Part shown: positions 1 through 8,525 of the stretch, in pieces
How the letters are laid out: each line of letters opens with the position of its first letter
Position numbering within the stretch: position 1 is the stretch's first letter
Origin: Bradyrhizobium sp. WBOS07
Lineage (GTDB): Bacteria > Pseudomonadota > Alphaproteobacteria > Rhizobiales > Xanthobacteraceae
Assembly (NCBI RefSeq): GCF_024585165.1
Contig: NZ_CP029008.1
Coordinates: forward strand, 3,224,001-3,288,000
Length of the DNA: 64,000 bases
Reading direction: 5' to 3'
Notes under the pieces: model-generated
Database searches by the model: none
Told to the model about the DNA's origin: nothing
What the model saw: the letters and a program-made list of their open reading frames with translations, nothing else
Program-made: the position numbers and the translations under genes

Positions 1-264
1 GCGGGCGGCGGCCGCCTTGAGGTCGACGCCGTCATAGCCGGTGCCGTAGCAGACGATGGCGCCGAGCTTGGGGAACAGGTCCATCGCCTCCGCGCCGAGT
101 AGCGAGCTGCCGGCGGTCAGCAGCGCGCGGATGCCGCCAAGCTCCTCGGCTGGAAACACGTCTCGCGCGGGCTTGCCACCGGTGTCGAGCAGCTCGAAGC
201 GCTCGGCGAAGGGCGTCATCATCGTCTTGGGAAAGCGCGAATAGATCAGGACCTTGTCAGCCAT
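1..264 (-). CDS. D-2-hydroxyacid dehydrogenase, N-terminal part (cut by window edge)
   Basis: The first 88 codons of a gene that runs off the left edge are visible. The protein starts MADKVLIYSRFPKTMM and has a GTGYDGVDLKAAAAR stretch, which matches the catalytic domain of the D-isomer-specific 2-hydroxyacid dehydrogenases (glyoxylate/hydroxypyruvate reductase type) just before the NAD-binding domain. The catalytic Arg/Glu/His lie outside the window. The ATG is at 264, downstream of rplA on the same strand but beyond a strong hairpin, so it is probably a separate transcript. The substrate cannot be told from this fragment. Confidence 0.8.
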   Translation of the reverse strand, partial: MADKVLIYSRFPKTMMTPFAERFELLDTGGKPARDVFPAEELGGIRALLTAGSSLLGAEAMDLFPKLGAIVCYGTGYDGVDLKAAAAR

Positions 265-299
265 TGTTGTTGCTTCCGGTGAGCGCCGCCACAAACGAC

Positions 300-333
300 G
301 AGGGGCGGAATCGGTTGCCCAATTCCGCCCCTC
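300..333 (-). terminator. Hairpin terminator after rplA
   Basis: A perfect 12-bp GC-rich stem (300-311 with 322-333) and a 10-base loop sit 20 bases past the rplA stop. On the minus strand the next bases are only modestly T-rich. The position suggests it ends the secE-rplA transcript, although rplJ normally follows rplA in proteobacteria. Confidence 0.65.
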
Positions 334-353
334 ACCTCATGCAATTTTCAGGC

Positions 354-1046
354 TTAGCCGAGGATGGTGCCTGGCTCGACCTTCACGCCAGGGCCCATCG
401 TCGAGGACACCGCAACGCGCTGGATGTAGGTGCCCTTGGAGCCGGCCGGCTTAGCCTTGGAGACGGCGTCAGCCAGGGCCTTGATGTTCTCGACCAGCTT
501 TTCCTCGGAGAACGAGGCCTTGCCGACGCCGGCCTGCAGGATGCCGGCCTTCTCGACCCGGAACTCGACCGAGCCGCCCTTGGCACCCTTCACCGCGCCG
601 GTGACGTCCATGGTCACGGTGCCGATCTTCGGGTTCGGCATCAGGCCGCGCGGGCCGAGCACCTTACCGAGACGGCCGACCAGCGGCATCATGTCGGGGG
701 TGGCGATGCAGCGGTCGAAATCGATCGAGCCGTTCTGCACCTTCTCGACCAGGTCTTCGGCGCCGACGACGTCGGCACCCGCAGCCTTGGCCTCATCGGC
801 CTTGGCGCCGCGGGCGAACACGCCGACGCGGAGCGTACGGCCGGTGCCGTTCGGCAGGGTCACGACGCCGCGAACCATCTGGTCGGCGTGACGCGGATCG
901 ACGCCGAGGTTGATCGCGATCTCGATGGTCTCGTCGAACTTCGCTTTCGCGCGCTCCTTGACCATCTTGATGGCGTCCGCGAGCGGGTAAAGCTTTTCGC
1001 GGTCAACACCTTCGCGGGCTTTGTTCAAACGCTTTCCGATTGCCAT
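354..1046 (-). CDS. rplA: 50S ribosomal protein L1
   Basis: This 230-residue protein has the full length and sequence of bacterial L1, including [20 protein letters not shown] in the middle and the C-terminal [17 protein letters not shown]1 binds 23S rRNA at the E-site stalk and, in well-studied bacteria, also represses translation of its own rplK-rplA message. The gene starts with ATG at 1046, only 6 bases after the rplK stop, so the two are cotranscribed and probably coupled. No truncation is seen. Confidence 0.98.
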   Translation of the reverse strand: MAIGKRLNKAREGVDREKLYPLADAIKMVKERAKAKFDETIEIAINLGVDPRHADQMVRGVVTLPNGTGRTLRVGVFARGAKADEAKAAGADVVGAEDLVEKVQNGSIDFDRCIATPDMMPLVGRLGKVLGPRGLMPNPKIGTVTMDVTGAVKGAKGGSVEFRVEKAGILQAGVGKASFSEEKLVENIKALADAVSKAKPAGSKGTYIQRVAVSSTMGPGVKVEPGTILG

Positions 1047-1052
1047 GACCGC

Positions 1053-1481
1053 TTACCCCGCAACTTCCAGGCCCATCGAACGGGCCGAGCCCTCGACCAT
1101 CTTCATGGCCGATTCGATGGAATCACAATTGAGATCCTTCATCTTCTTCTCGGCGATCTCGCGCACCTGCGCCTTGGTCACCTTGCCGGCCTTGTCGCGG
1201 CCCGGCGCCTTCGAGCCGGACTGGATCTTGGCAGCCTGCTTGAGGAAGAACGACATCGGGGGCGTCTTCATCTCGAAGGTGAACGAACGATCGGCGTAGA
1301 TCGTGATCACCACGGGAATCGGGGTGTTCTTCTCTTCCTTCTGGGTCTGGGCGTTGAACGCCTTGCAGAACTCCATGATGTTGAGACCGCGCTGACCGAG
1401 CGCGGGACCGATCGGGGGCGAAGGATTCGCCGCACCGGCCGGGACCTGAAGCTTCAGGTATCCGGTCACCTTCTTTGCCAT
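1053..1481 (-). CDS. rplK: 50S ribosomal protein L11
   Basis: The 142-residue product has the L11 signature: N-terminal [20 protein letters not shown], then [21 protein letters not shown]11 forms the GTPase-associated centre of the large subunit. The ATG at 1481 is preceded by AGGAG at normal spacing. It lies 131 bases downstream of nusG, with a stable hairpin in the gap, and 6 bases upstream of rplA. Confidence 0.98.
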   Translation of the reverse strand: MAKKVTGYLKLQVPAGAANPSPPIGPALGQRGLNIMEFCKAFNAQTQKEEKNTPIPVVITIYADRSFTFEMKTPPMSFFLKQAAKIQSGSKAPGRDKAGKVTKAQVREIAEKKMKDLNCDSIESAMKMVEGSARSMGLEVAG

Positions 1482-1580
1482 GTATCACTCCTGTTGTGCC
1501 GGCACATCGCCGGCGGTTTCAGGTTCGTGGTCGGGATCAACGGCGGCTGGCAACCGCCCTCGTCCTCCCACGCCTCTTGC

Positions 1581-1604
1581 TGCGCAAGACCGAAGTCTTG
1601 CGCA
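1581..1604 (-). promoter_or_regulatory. UUCG-capped hairpin between nusG and rplK
   Basis: Read on the minus strand, a perfect 10-bp stem is closed by a C(UUCG)G tetraloop, one of the most stable RNA hairpins known. It starts 8 bases after the nusG stop codon. There is no U-tract, so it is more likely an mRNA stabiliser, processing site or partial attenuator than an intrinsic terminator. The rest of the 1482-1612 gap shows only the rplK ribosome binding site. Confidence 0.55.
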
Positions 1605-1612
1605 ATACCCGG

Positions 1613-2170
1613 TCAGACCTTCTCGACCTGACCGAATTCCAGTTCGACCGGCGTTGCGCGACCGAAGATCGACACCGCGACCTTCACGCGCGAGCGCGCT
1701 TCGTCGATTTCCTCGACGACGCCCGAGAACGAGGCGAACGGGCCATCGGCCACGCGCACATTCTCGCCGATCTCGAACGACACCGACGCCTTGGGCCGCT
1801 CCACGCCCTCCTGCACCTGGTGCAGGATGCGCATGGCTTCGGCCTCCGAGATCGGCATCGGCTTGTTTTCCGCACCGAGGAAGCCCGTGACCTTCGGCGT
1901 GTTCTTGATCAGATGAAACGCTTCGTCGGTCAGCTTCATCTTCACCAGCACATAGCCGGGGAAGAACTTGCGCTCGGCGTCGATCTTGCGGCCGCGGCGC
2001 ACTTCCGTGACCTTCTCGGTCGGCACCAGCACCAGCTCGAACAGCTCCTCGAGCCCGCGCTGCTTGGCCTGCTCGCGGATCGATTCGGCGACCTTCTTCT
2101 CGAAGTTCGAATAGGCGTGGACGATGTACCAGCGCTTGTCGGACAGTTGAGCGGTTGCTGTTGCCATCAT
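1613..2170 (-). CDS. nusG: Transcription termination/antitermination factor NusG
   Basis: The 185-residue protein begins MMATATAQLSDKRWYIVHAY and carries the NGN domain (WYIVHAYSNFEKKVAE, FFPGYVLVKM) followed by a C-terminal KOW domain (VADGPFASFSGVVEEIDE). NusG binds RNA polymerase, raises processivity and couples to Rho or the ribosome. The ATG at 2170 overlaps the secE stop in an ATGA junction; the second ATG at 2167 is an equally possible start. It is cotranscribed with secE. Confidence 0.97.
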   Translation of the reverse strand: MMATATAQLSDKRWYIVHAYSNFEKKVAESIREQAKQRGLEELFELVLVPTEKVTEVRRGRKIDAERKFFPGYVLVKMKLTDEAFHLIKNTPKVTGFLGAENKPMPISEAEAMRILHQVQEGVERPKASVSFEIGENVRVADGPFASFSGVVEEIDEARSRVKVAVSIFGRATPVELEFGQVEKV

Positions 2171-2358
2171 TGAATGCCCAGAAGGAAGGTGATGAGAACG
2201 CGGATGACCTGGTCGGCGGCGAAGAAGAAGATCGAGGCCACGGCGACCATGACGAACACCATGATGGTGGTGATGGTGGTCTCGCGGCGGGTCGGCCAGG
2301 TGACCTTGGCGGTCTCCGAGCGCACTTCCTGCAAGAACTTGAACGGGCTGACTGCCAT
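2167..2358 (-). CDS. secE: Preprotein translocase subunit SecE
   Basis: This is the short single-span form of SecE typical of alphaproteobacteria: 63 residues with the conserved amphipathic segment FLQEVRSETAKVTWPTRRET and one transmembrane helix (about residues 29-57). SecE clamps SecY in the inner membrane. The start MAVSPFKF at 2358 was preferred over an ATG 15 bases upstream because it matches the family N-terminus. It overlaps nusG by 4 bases. Confidence 0.95.
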   Translation of the reverse strand: MAVSPFKFLQEVRSETAKVTWPTRRETTITTIMVFVMVAVASIFFFAADQVIRVLITFLLGIQ

Positions 2359-2532
2359 CGTTTTGATGTCCAACGTCCGTCGACAGACGCGAATGAATTT
2401 CAGGGATCCGAACAGCCGCCGTTGGCCCAGCCCTCTGTCTCGAAGGATGAGCCGGAAACCGGGCTCGATTGTTCGGGGATTTCAAAGCCGCGCCGGAGAT
2501 CCGCGTCTAACGGGCCGGCTGCGAGTGCGGGG

Positions 2533-2561
2533 TATCTACTGCGGATAGGCCCAAAGGTCAA
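2533..2561 (-). promoter_or_regulatory. Probable promoter of secE-nusG-rplK-rplA
   Basis: On the minus strand TTGACC (2561-2556) is separated by 17 bases from TAGATA (2538-2533), a good sigma-70-like match, giving a leader of about 170 bases before secE. The rest of the 2374-2694 gap has no credible gene and no copy of the tRNA-Trp 3' end. Confidence 0.55.
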
Positions 2562-2694
2562 GATATAGAGGGCGCGCCCCAGGCGAGCCGATCTCCCCCG
2601 GCGGGAGAGCAGAGCCAAGCCGGATCAAAGGCTTGTCCGTCCCCACCTATCCGCCCTGCCCCGGCACGGCGAGACCGCGGGCTCCCGCAGCGTA

Positions 2695-3963
2695 TCAGTC
2701 GGCCCGGTCGACCGTCGAAACGCCCGGCAGCGGCACCACGAACTTTCCGCCCTCAGCGAAATAGCGGGCGTGCTTGGCCCGGATCGGGTCGACATAGCGC
2801 CAGGCGAAGACGACCACGAACGCCGGCTTGCGCTCGTAAAGCGCGGCAGGCGGCAGGATCGGGATGTCATAGCCCGGGCCGGCCATCACGTTCCCCTTCT
2901 TGGGGTCGTCGTCGACCAGGAAGTCGATCTTGTTCTCCAGGCCGAACTGCGGCAGCAGGGTCGTGGTGCCGACCGAGACGCCGTAGCCGGCGACGAGCTG
3001 ACCGCTCGCATGGGCGGCGTCGGCCATCGCGACCAGCTCGTCGCGGATGGCGGCGATCCGTTTCACGTAGGGCGCATAATAGGCCGGCTGATCGACACCG
3101 AGCCGCTCTTCCTCGGCAACGAAGCGCGCGACCTCCGCAGACGGTTTCTTGGCGCCCCCGGCGCGCTGCACGGTCACCCGGATCGAGCCGCCCTTGGTCC
3201 AGATGTGCTGGACGTCGATCAGCTCCATGCCGAGCCGGGCAAAGAAACGGATCAGCGGCTTGATGTTAAAATACGACAGGTGCTCGTGATAGACGGTATC
3301 GAGCAGGTTCTTCTCGGTGACGTCGACGCCGTATTGGGTTTCGAAGACGAACAATCCGTCCGGCGCGAGCACGTCGCGAACGCCGATCACCAGGGGATCG
3401 AGATTGTCGACATTGGCGATCATGTTGTTGGCGATCACGACGCTCGCCGCACCGTGGCTCTGCAGGATGCGACGCCCGATCGCATCGGTGAAGAAATCGC
3501 CGATGGTCTCGATCCCCGCCTCCGTCGCGCGCCGCGCGATCTCGACGGCGGGATCGACGCCGAGCACGCGCATCCCGCGCTCCTTGAAGAAGCCGAGCAA
3601 CGATCCGTCGTTGCTGCCGAGCTCGACGACTAGCGAGCCCGGCGCGATGGCGAAGCGGCTGACGACGTCGTTGGCATAGCCCGCGAAGTGCTCTCGCAGG
3701 CCAAGCGAGAGCGAGGTGGTGTAGACGTAGTTGCGGTACTGGATCTCCGGATTGCCGACATGGAGAATCTGCAGATGGCCGCAATCCCTGCACAGATGCA
3801 GTGCCATCGGTACCGCGGCGCGGAACACGGGATCGTCGACGCTGGCGTCGGGGACCTGGAAGTTCGGTGTGCCGATCGGCATGCCGGCCATCGGGACGAC
3901 CAGCTCCTGCTTGTCCGAATGGCAGAGGCGGCAGGTTTGGCGGACGTAGAACAGATTTTTCAT
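2695..3963 (-). CDS. Class I SAM-dependent sugar C-methyltransferase family protein
   Basis: The 422-residue protein has the three-part layout of the NovU/TylC3-type C-methyltransferases. An N-terminal zinc-binding domain has two CxxC pairs (Cys11/14 and Cys58/61), a SAM-binding fold follows with VVELGSNDGSLL near residues 112-123, and a C-terminal domain carries GYGVSVGTTTLL. Family members methylate carbon atoms of nucleotide-linked keto sugars. The start at 3963 (MKNLFYVRQTCRLC) puts the first CxxC at its usual place; an upstream ATG at 4023 would add 20 unsupported residues. A paralogue lies at 20696-21940. It is the island gene nearest secE. Confidence 0.8.
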   Translation of the reverse strand: MKNLFYVRQTCRLCHSDKQELVVPMAGMPIGTPNFQVPDASVDDPVFRAAVPMALHLCRDCGHLQILHVGNPEIQYRNYVYTTSLSLGLREHFAGYANDVVSRFAIAPGSLVVELGSNDGSLLGFFKERGMRVLGVDPAVEIARRATEAGIETIGDFFTDAIGRRILQSHGAASVVIANNMIANVDNLDPLVIGVRDVLAPDGLFVFETQYGVDVTEKNLLDTVYHEHLSYFNIKPLIRFFARLGMELIDVQHIWTKGGSIRVTVQRAGGAKKPSAEVARFVAEEERLGVDQPAYYAPYVKRIAAIRDELVAMADAAHASGQLVAGYGVSVGTTTLLPQFGLENKIDFLVDDDPKKGNVMAGPGYDIPILPPAALYERKPAFVVVFAWRYVDPIRAKHARYFAEGGKFVVPLPGVSTVDRAD

Positions 3964-4048
3964 CGTGGAACCGAAAATTGAGACAAGCGATCGGGTGAGG
4001 CAATCCCACCCCGTGAAAACCACATCGGCAGCAATGACCTCGAGCGGG

Positions 4049-5068
4049 TCATGGCTGGCTCGAGACTTCCCTGCCCAGCCCGTCGTAGCTGGGGGCCTCC
4101 GCCGCCGCCTTGGCGGCGTTGTCCGCGGAATACGATCCGCGCTCCGGACTTGCGAGCCAGATCACACCTCCGACAAGCCCGATGATGACACTGATGGCGC
4201 CCAGCAGAAGCGAAACCGACAGCGCTTGCTCGGAAGGGACGCCCGCCAGACCGAGGCAGGCGACCATCGTCCCCTCCCGAACGCCCCAGCCGCTGATCGA
4301 GATCGGGACCGCGGTCAACAGCACCACCGGCGGAATCAGGACCCCGGCGTCCGTCACCGAGAGCTGGGCGCCGACACCGCGCGCCAAGGCGTAGCAGGCC
4401 GCCGCGGTCACGAGATGGATGAGGAGCGCCGATCCGAACAGCAAAGCGCGACTCTTCGATTGCAGGAGGAGGAACCTGACCAGTGCTCCGAACCGGACGA
4501 AGCTTGCGATCGCCGGATGCGCAACGAGGCGCTTGGGCAGACGGTCGAGCGTCAACAGGACAGTAGTGCCGGCGACACCCGCCAGCGTCAGGCCGGCGAT
4601 GGCCAGGATCGCGGCCGGATTGGACACGCGTGACGTGAGGAACGGCAATCCGGCGACCATCAGCACGATCAGTCCGATCAGGGCCGTGAAACGATCAGCC
4701 GCGACGCCCTTGACCGCCTCCGGCCACTGCACGCCGCGCTGGCGCAGCAGCCAGATCCGCACCGCGTCCCCGCCGACCGACGACGGCAACACCTGATTGA
4801 ACCAGAGGCTGATCATCAGAATGCGCCAGCCCGCGAGCCAGTCCAGCGAGACGCCGAGCGCACGCATGATCAGCTCCCACCGGCCGTTGAGCACGAAGGT
4901 CTGGAAGAAAATCAGCGTCAGCGCGAGAACGAACAGGAAAGGATCGACCGAGACAAGATGGCTGCGCAATTGTTGCAGGTCGAGACCGCGCGCGATGTAG
5001 ACCAGCACCGCGATCGACAGCAGCAGCTTTACCGAAAACAGGGCCGCCTGCTTGAACCGCGACTGCAT
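4049..5068 (-). CDS. Flippase-like integral membrane protein (lysylphosphatidylglycerol synthase TM-domain family)
   Basis: The 339-residue, very hydrophobic protein has about eight membrane segments and the conserved LPG_synthase_TM/UPF0104 features: NGRWELIMRALGVSLDWLAG, WFNQVLPSSVGGDAVRIWLL and ISGWGVREG near the end. Relatives include archaeal AglD and stand-alone bacterial proteins tied to lipid-linked sugar transfer or flipping; the exact activity is unknown for most. It is 12 bases downstream of the SIS gene on the same strand. A clear paralogue is at 19515-20486. Confidence 0.75.
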   Translation of the reverse strand: MQSRFKQAALFSVKLLLSIAVLVYIARGLDLQQLRSHLVSVDPFLFVLALTLIFFQTFVLNGRWELIMRALGVSLDWLAGWRILMISLWFNQVLPSSVGGDAVRIWLLRQRGVQWPEAVKGVAADRFTALIGLIVLMVAGLPFLTSRVSNPAAILAIAGLTLAGVAGTTVLLTLDRLPKRLVAHPAIASFVRFGALVRFLLLQSKSRALLFGSALLIHLVTAAACYALARGVGAQLSVTDAGVLIPPVVLLTAVPISISGWGVREGTMVACLGLAGVPSEQALSVSLLLGAISVIIGLVGGVIWLASPERGSYSADNAAKAAAEAPSYDGLGREVSSQP

Positions 5069-5080
5069 CGGGTGCCCGCC

Positions 5081-5692
5081 TCAGGATGCCGGATATTCCG
5101 CGCGACCGATGACAAGGTCGATCGCGGCCATCATCCAGAACTGATGCGTCGTCTCGACAATGTTGTAGCTGCGGCTGTCGACAAAGAAATTGATGTCGCC
5201 GAGATTGCGCAGGGGATTGTCCGCATTCATGCCCGACAGCGTGATCACGTCGAGCTTCATCGTCCGCGCCTGCGCAACCGCGTTGAGGATGTTCTTCGAG
5301 CGCCCGGACGAGCTGATCGCGACGAGGCAGTCGCCGGCACGCGCGCTCAATCTCACGGCGTGCGCGATCCAATCCTCGAAGCCGTAATCGTTGGCGAGGC
5401 ACGACATCATGCTGGCGTCGCTGAAGCAGAGCGCAGGCACCGCTGCGTTCTTCGCCAGATCGATCGCCAGATGCGAGGCGATGCCCGCCGAACCGCCGTT
5501 GCCGATGAAGATGACGCGGCCGCCCTGCTCGCGTGTGCGCAACCAGACGGCGCGGGTGGCGGAGATGCTGGCAAAAACGCCGTCGTCGACAGCCGTCGCG
5601 CGATGCAGGCGCCCGACATAATCGACGAGGAAAGCCTTGTGATCGGGATCGACGGACTCGACAGGCATGGGCTGGCGGCTCGACTGCAACAT
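5081..5692 (-). CDS. SIS-domain sugar-phosphate isomerase (GmhA-like)
   Basis: This 203-residue protein is one SIS domain with FIGNGGSAGIASHLAIDLAK, the ISSSGRSKNILNAV phosphate loop and a late ETTHQFW motif, all as in phosphoheptose isomerases that turn sedoheptulose 7-phosphate into a heptose 7-phosphate. With the kinase/nucleotidyltransferase and HAD genes nearby, a role in making an activated heptose-like sugar is likely. The ATG at 5692 has AGGG at 4 bases spacing; later ATGs (5668) and an upstream one are possible. It is divergent from the epimerase gene at 5834. Confidence 0.75.
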   Translation of the reverse strand: MLQSSRQPMPVESVDPDHKAFLVDYVGRLHRATAVDDGVFASISATRAVWLRTREQGGRVIFIGNGGSAGIASHLAIDLAKNAAVPALCFSDASMMSCLANDYGFEDWIAHAVRLSARAGDCLVAISSSGRSKNILNAVAQARTMKLDVITLSGMNADNPLRNLGDINFFVDSRSYNIVETTHQFWMMAAIDLVIGRAEYPAS

Positions 5693-5721
5693 GATGCCCT
5701 GATACCGGCTATCACCAGGGA

Positions 5722-5746
5722 TTGCAAAGGTATAATGCTTGCAAAG
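5722..5746. promoter_or_regulatory. Divergent promoter region: TATAAT between two TTGCAAAG repeats
   Basis: A perfect TATAAT (5731-5736) is flanked by two identical TTGCAAAG octamers (5722-5729 and 5739-5746) spaced 17 bases apart, in the 141-base gap between divergent genes. The arrangement suggests a regulated promoter, but no good -35 hexamer is found at 17 bases on the plus strand. Confidence 0.35.
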
Positions 5747-5833
5747 TCGGCGAGCGGCTGATAGTCGGCTTTCGGGTTTCACTCAACATTGGCCGGCCTG
5801 TTTCGCTGGGCATTCGCGTCACGGATGTTCCCC

Positions 5834-6850
5834 ATGAAATGCATTGTCACTGGTGGCGCAGGTTTCATCGGAAGTCACCTCGTCGATCGCCTCCTCGACG
5901 ATGGCCACGAGGTCGTCGCGCTCGACAACTTCGTCATCGGTCGCCCGGAAAACCTGGCCTCGCGCGCCAGTTCGAGCCGGTTGAAGGTGGTGCGGGCTGA
6001 TGTCACCGACCTCGACTCGATCAGGCCGTATTTCCACGGTGTCGACTGGGTCTTCCACCTTGCGGCGCTGGCCGACATCGTTCCCTCGATCGAGTCCCCG
6101 ATCCCGTATCATCGCGCCAATGTCGACGGCACGGTCAACGTTCTCGAGGCGGCACGGCACGCCGGCGTCCGCCGTTTCGTCTATGCCGCATCGTCGTCCT
6201 GCTACGGCATTCCCGACGCCTACCCGACGCCGGAGAGCGCCGAGATCCGGCCGATGTACCCCTACGCGCTTACCAAGAATCTCGGCGAGCAGTGCGTCAT
6301 GCACTGGTGCCAGGTCTACAAGCTGCCCGCGGTCGCGCTCCGCCTGTTCAACGTGTACGGGCCGCGCCATCGCACCACCGGCACCTATGGCGCCGTGTTC
6401 GGCGTGTTCATGGCGCAGAAGCTCGCCGGCAAGCCGTTCACGGTGGTTGGCGACGGTGAACAGACGCGCGACTTCACTTTCGTCAGCGACGTCGCAGACG
6501 CCTTCGTGACCGCCGCGCACTCCGATATCTCGCACGAGATATTCAACGTCGGCTCGGACAACACCTACAGCGTCAACCGGCTGGTCGAGCTTCTCGGCGG
6601 CGAGAAGGTCCACATCCCCAAACGTCCGGGCGAGCCCGATTGCACCTACGCCGACATTACCAAGATCAAACGGGTCCTGAACTGGACGCCGAAGGTGAAA
6701 TTCGAGGACGGCGTTGCGACGATGCTGAAATCGATGGATCAGTACAAGGACGCGCCGCTGTGGACGGTCGACAAGATCGCCGACGCCACCAAGGACTGGT
6801 TCAAATATCTCGGTGACGACAGCGGCTCGGCCCAGAAGGCAAGCTCTTGA
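5834..6850 (+). CDS. NAD-dependent epimerase/dehydratase (extended SDR, UDP-sugar 4-epimerase type)
   Basis: This 338-residue extended SDR starts MKCIVTGGAGFIGSHLVDRL (NAD-binding GGAGFIG at residues 7-13), with the catalytic SSSCYGI region and YALTK (YxxxK), then RLFNVYGPRH and a C-terminal sugar-nucleotide domain. Such enzymes epimerise or oxidise nucleotide sugars such as UDP-GlcNAc or UDP-Glc. The start at 5834 fits the Rossmann N-terminus; an in-frame start at 5789 would add 15 residues. It leads the plus-strand run of island genes. Confidence 0.85.
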   Translation: MKCIVTGGAGFIGSHLVDRLLDDGHEVVALDNFVIGRPENLASRASSSRLKVVRADVTDLDSIRPYFHGVDWVFHLAALADIVPSIESPIPYHRANVDGTVNVLEAARHAGVRRFVYAASSSCYGIPDAYPTPESAEIRPMYPYALTKNLGEQCVMHWCQVYKLPAVALRLFNVYGPRHRTTGTYGAVFGVFMAQKLAGKPFTVVGDGEQTRDFTFVSDVADAFVTAAHSDISHEIFNVGSDNTYSVNRLVELLGGEKVHIPKRPGEPDCTYADITKIKRVLNWTPKVKFEDGVATMLKSMDQYKDAPLWTVDKIADATKDWFKYLGDDSGSAQKASS

Positions 6851-6932
6851 ACAGGTGCGCGGGATATCGTTGCCGCGATTCGATCATTTCCGGGCGGCCA
6901 TCTGAGACCTACCGGCGCTTTGGATAATTCAT

Positions 6933-8498
6933 ATGGCTCATCCTCAGACAGACAAGCCGGCCGTCCATCCGGCACCGCACGACAAGATCAGGACGATCGA
7001 AGAGCTCGGCGAGATGGCGCGTGCCGCGCAGGCAAAGGGCCTGACCGTCGCGCTCTGCCACGGCGTGTTCGATCTGGTGCATCTCGGCCACGTCCGGCAC
7101 ATCCTGGCGGCGCGCAACGAGGCCGACGTGGTCATCGTGACCATCACCGCCGACCGTTTCGTCAACAAGGGCCCGGGACGGCCGATCTTCCCGGAGAACA
7201 TGCGTGCCGAGATGCTGGCCGCGCTCGGCACGGTCGACTGGGTCGGCATCAACCAGACCTCCAGTGCCGAACCGGTGCTCGATACCGTGCGCCCCGACAT
7301 CTACGTGAAGGGCTCGGACTACGAGAATCCCGAGGACGACGTCACCGGCAAGATCGCCATCGAGCGCGAGGCCGTCGAACGTCATGGCGGACGAATCGTC
7401 TTCACGCGCGACGTGACCTTCAGCTCGTCGTCGCTGCTGAACCGCTACTTCGACATCTACGATCCTCCTTTGCGCGACTACCTGCAGAAGGTGCGCGAAG
7501 GCGGCGGCGCCGAGCGGCTGCTGAAGCTGATCGACAAGATCCAGGACATGCACGTCGTGCTGGTCGGCGATACCATCATCGACGAATACCAATACGTCAC
7601 GGCGCTCGGGAAGGCGTCGAAGGAGAACATCGTCGCCACCCTGCTCAAGAACGGCGAGCAATTTGCCGGCGGCGTCATCGCCGCGGCCAACCACGTCGCG
7701 AGCTTCTGCAAGTCGGTCGAGATCGTCACGACGCTGGGCGGCAACGACTACCCTGAAGAGTTCATTCGCGCGCATGTCCGCCCGAACGTCACGCTGACGC
7801 CGATCCGCATTCAGGGCCGTCCGACGACCCGCAAATTGCGCTACGTCGAGATGGGCTATCTGCACAAGCTGTTCGAAGTCTATACGATGGACGACACGCC
7901 GCTCGACGAGACCACGCGCAAGGAGATCGACCGCGTCACCACCGAGCGCGTGCGCGCCGCGGACGTCGTGATCGTCACCGATTTCGGTCACGGCATGATC
8001 GCGTCCAGCACGATCGAGGCGTTGATCGCGAACTCCAAGTTCCTGGCGGTCAACGCCCAGAGCAACAGCGGCAACCACGGCTACAACCTGATCACGAAAT
8101 ATCCGCGGGCAGACTACATCTGCATCGACGCGCCGGAAGCGCGGCTGGCCGCCACCGACAAGTTCAGCGACATCGCATCGGTGATCGAGGACGGCCTGCA
8201 CCGCAAGATCGATTGCGACAACATGATCATCACGCACGGCTCCTTCGGCTGCTACCCGTTCTCGTCGAAGACCGGCGTCGCGCGCGTGCCCGCCTTCACC
8301 AAGACCGTGGTCGACACGGTCGGCGCAGGCGATGCCTTCCTGACGATCACGGCGCCGCTGGTGGCGGCTGGCGGCAACATCGAGGACGTCGCCTTCATCG
8401 GCAATGCGGCGGGCGCGATCAAGGTCGGCATCGTCGGTCACCGCAACTCGGTCGAAAAGGCACCCCTGGTCAAGTTCGTCACCGCGTTGTTGAAGTAG
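6933..8498 (+). CDS. Bifunctional sugar nucleotidyltransferase / PfkB kinase, HldE-like with inverted domains
   Basis: The 521-residue protein carries two enzymes. Residues 35-180 form a nucleotidyltransferase with HGVFDLVHLGH (HxGH at 50-53) and IYVKGSDY. Residues 205-521 form a PfkB-family kinase with FAGGVIAAANHVA and DTVGAGDAF (GAGD at 464-467, Asp467 the expected base). HldE, which makes ADP-heptose, has the same two activities in the opposite order. The pair fits phosphorylation and nucleotide activation of a heptose-like sugar made by the nearby SIS isomerase. The nucleotide used (A, C or G) cannot be read from sequence. Confidence 0.8.
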   Translation: MAHPQTDKPAVHPAPHDKIRTIEELGEMARAAQAKGLTVALCHGVFDLVHLGHVRHILAARNEADVVIVTITADRFVNKGPGRPIFPENMRAEMLAALGTVDWVGINQTSSAEPVLDTVRPDIYVKGSDYENPEDDVTGKIAIEREAVERHGGRIVFTRDVTFSSSSLLNRYFDIYDPPLRDYLQKVREGGGAERLLKLIDKIQDMHVVLVGDTIIDEYQYVTALGKASKENIVATLLKNGEQFAGGVIAAANHVASFCKSVEIVTTLGGNDYPEEFIRAHVRPNVTLTPIRIQGRPTTRKLRYVEMGYLHKLFEVYTMDDTPLDETTRKEIDRVTTERVRAADVVIVTDFGHGMIASSTIEALIANSKFLAVNAQSNSGNHGYNLITKYPRADYICIDAPEARLAATDKFSDIASVIEDGLHRKIDCDNMIITHGSFGCYPFSSKTGVARVPAFTKTVVDTVGAGDAFLTITAPLVAAGGNIEDVAFIGNAAGAIKVGIVGHRNSVEKAPLVKFVTALLK

Positions 8499-8525
8499 CG
8501 CGAACGGAAAATCTGGAGAACGACA

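Noticed and set aside
264..1631. 455-codon plus-strand open frame
   Set aside because: It is antisense to rplA and rplK and shows only the His/Leu/Arg-rich composition of a mirror frame.
2374..2694. Attachment-site copy of the tRNA-Trp 3' end near secE
   Set aside because: I looked for the GGTTCGAGCCCTGCCACTCC sequence or its complement and found no copy, so a tRNA-targeted integration event is not supported directly.
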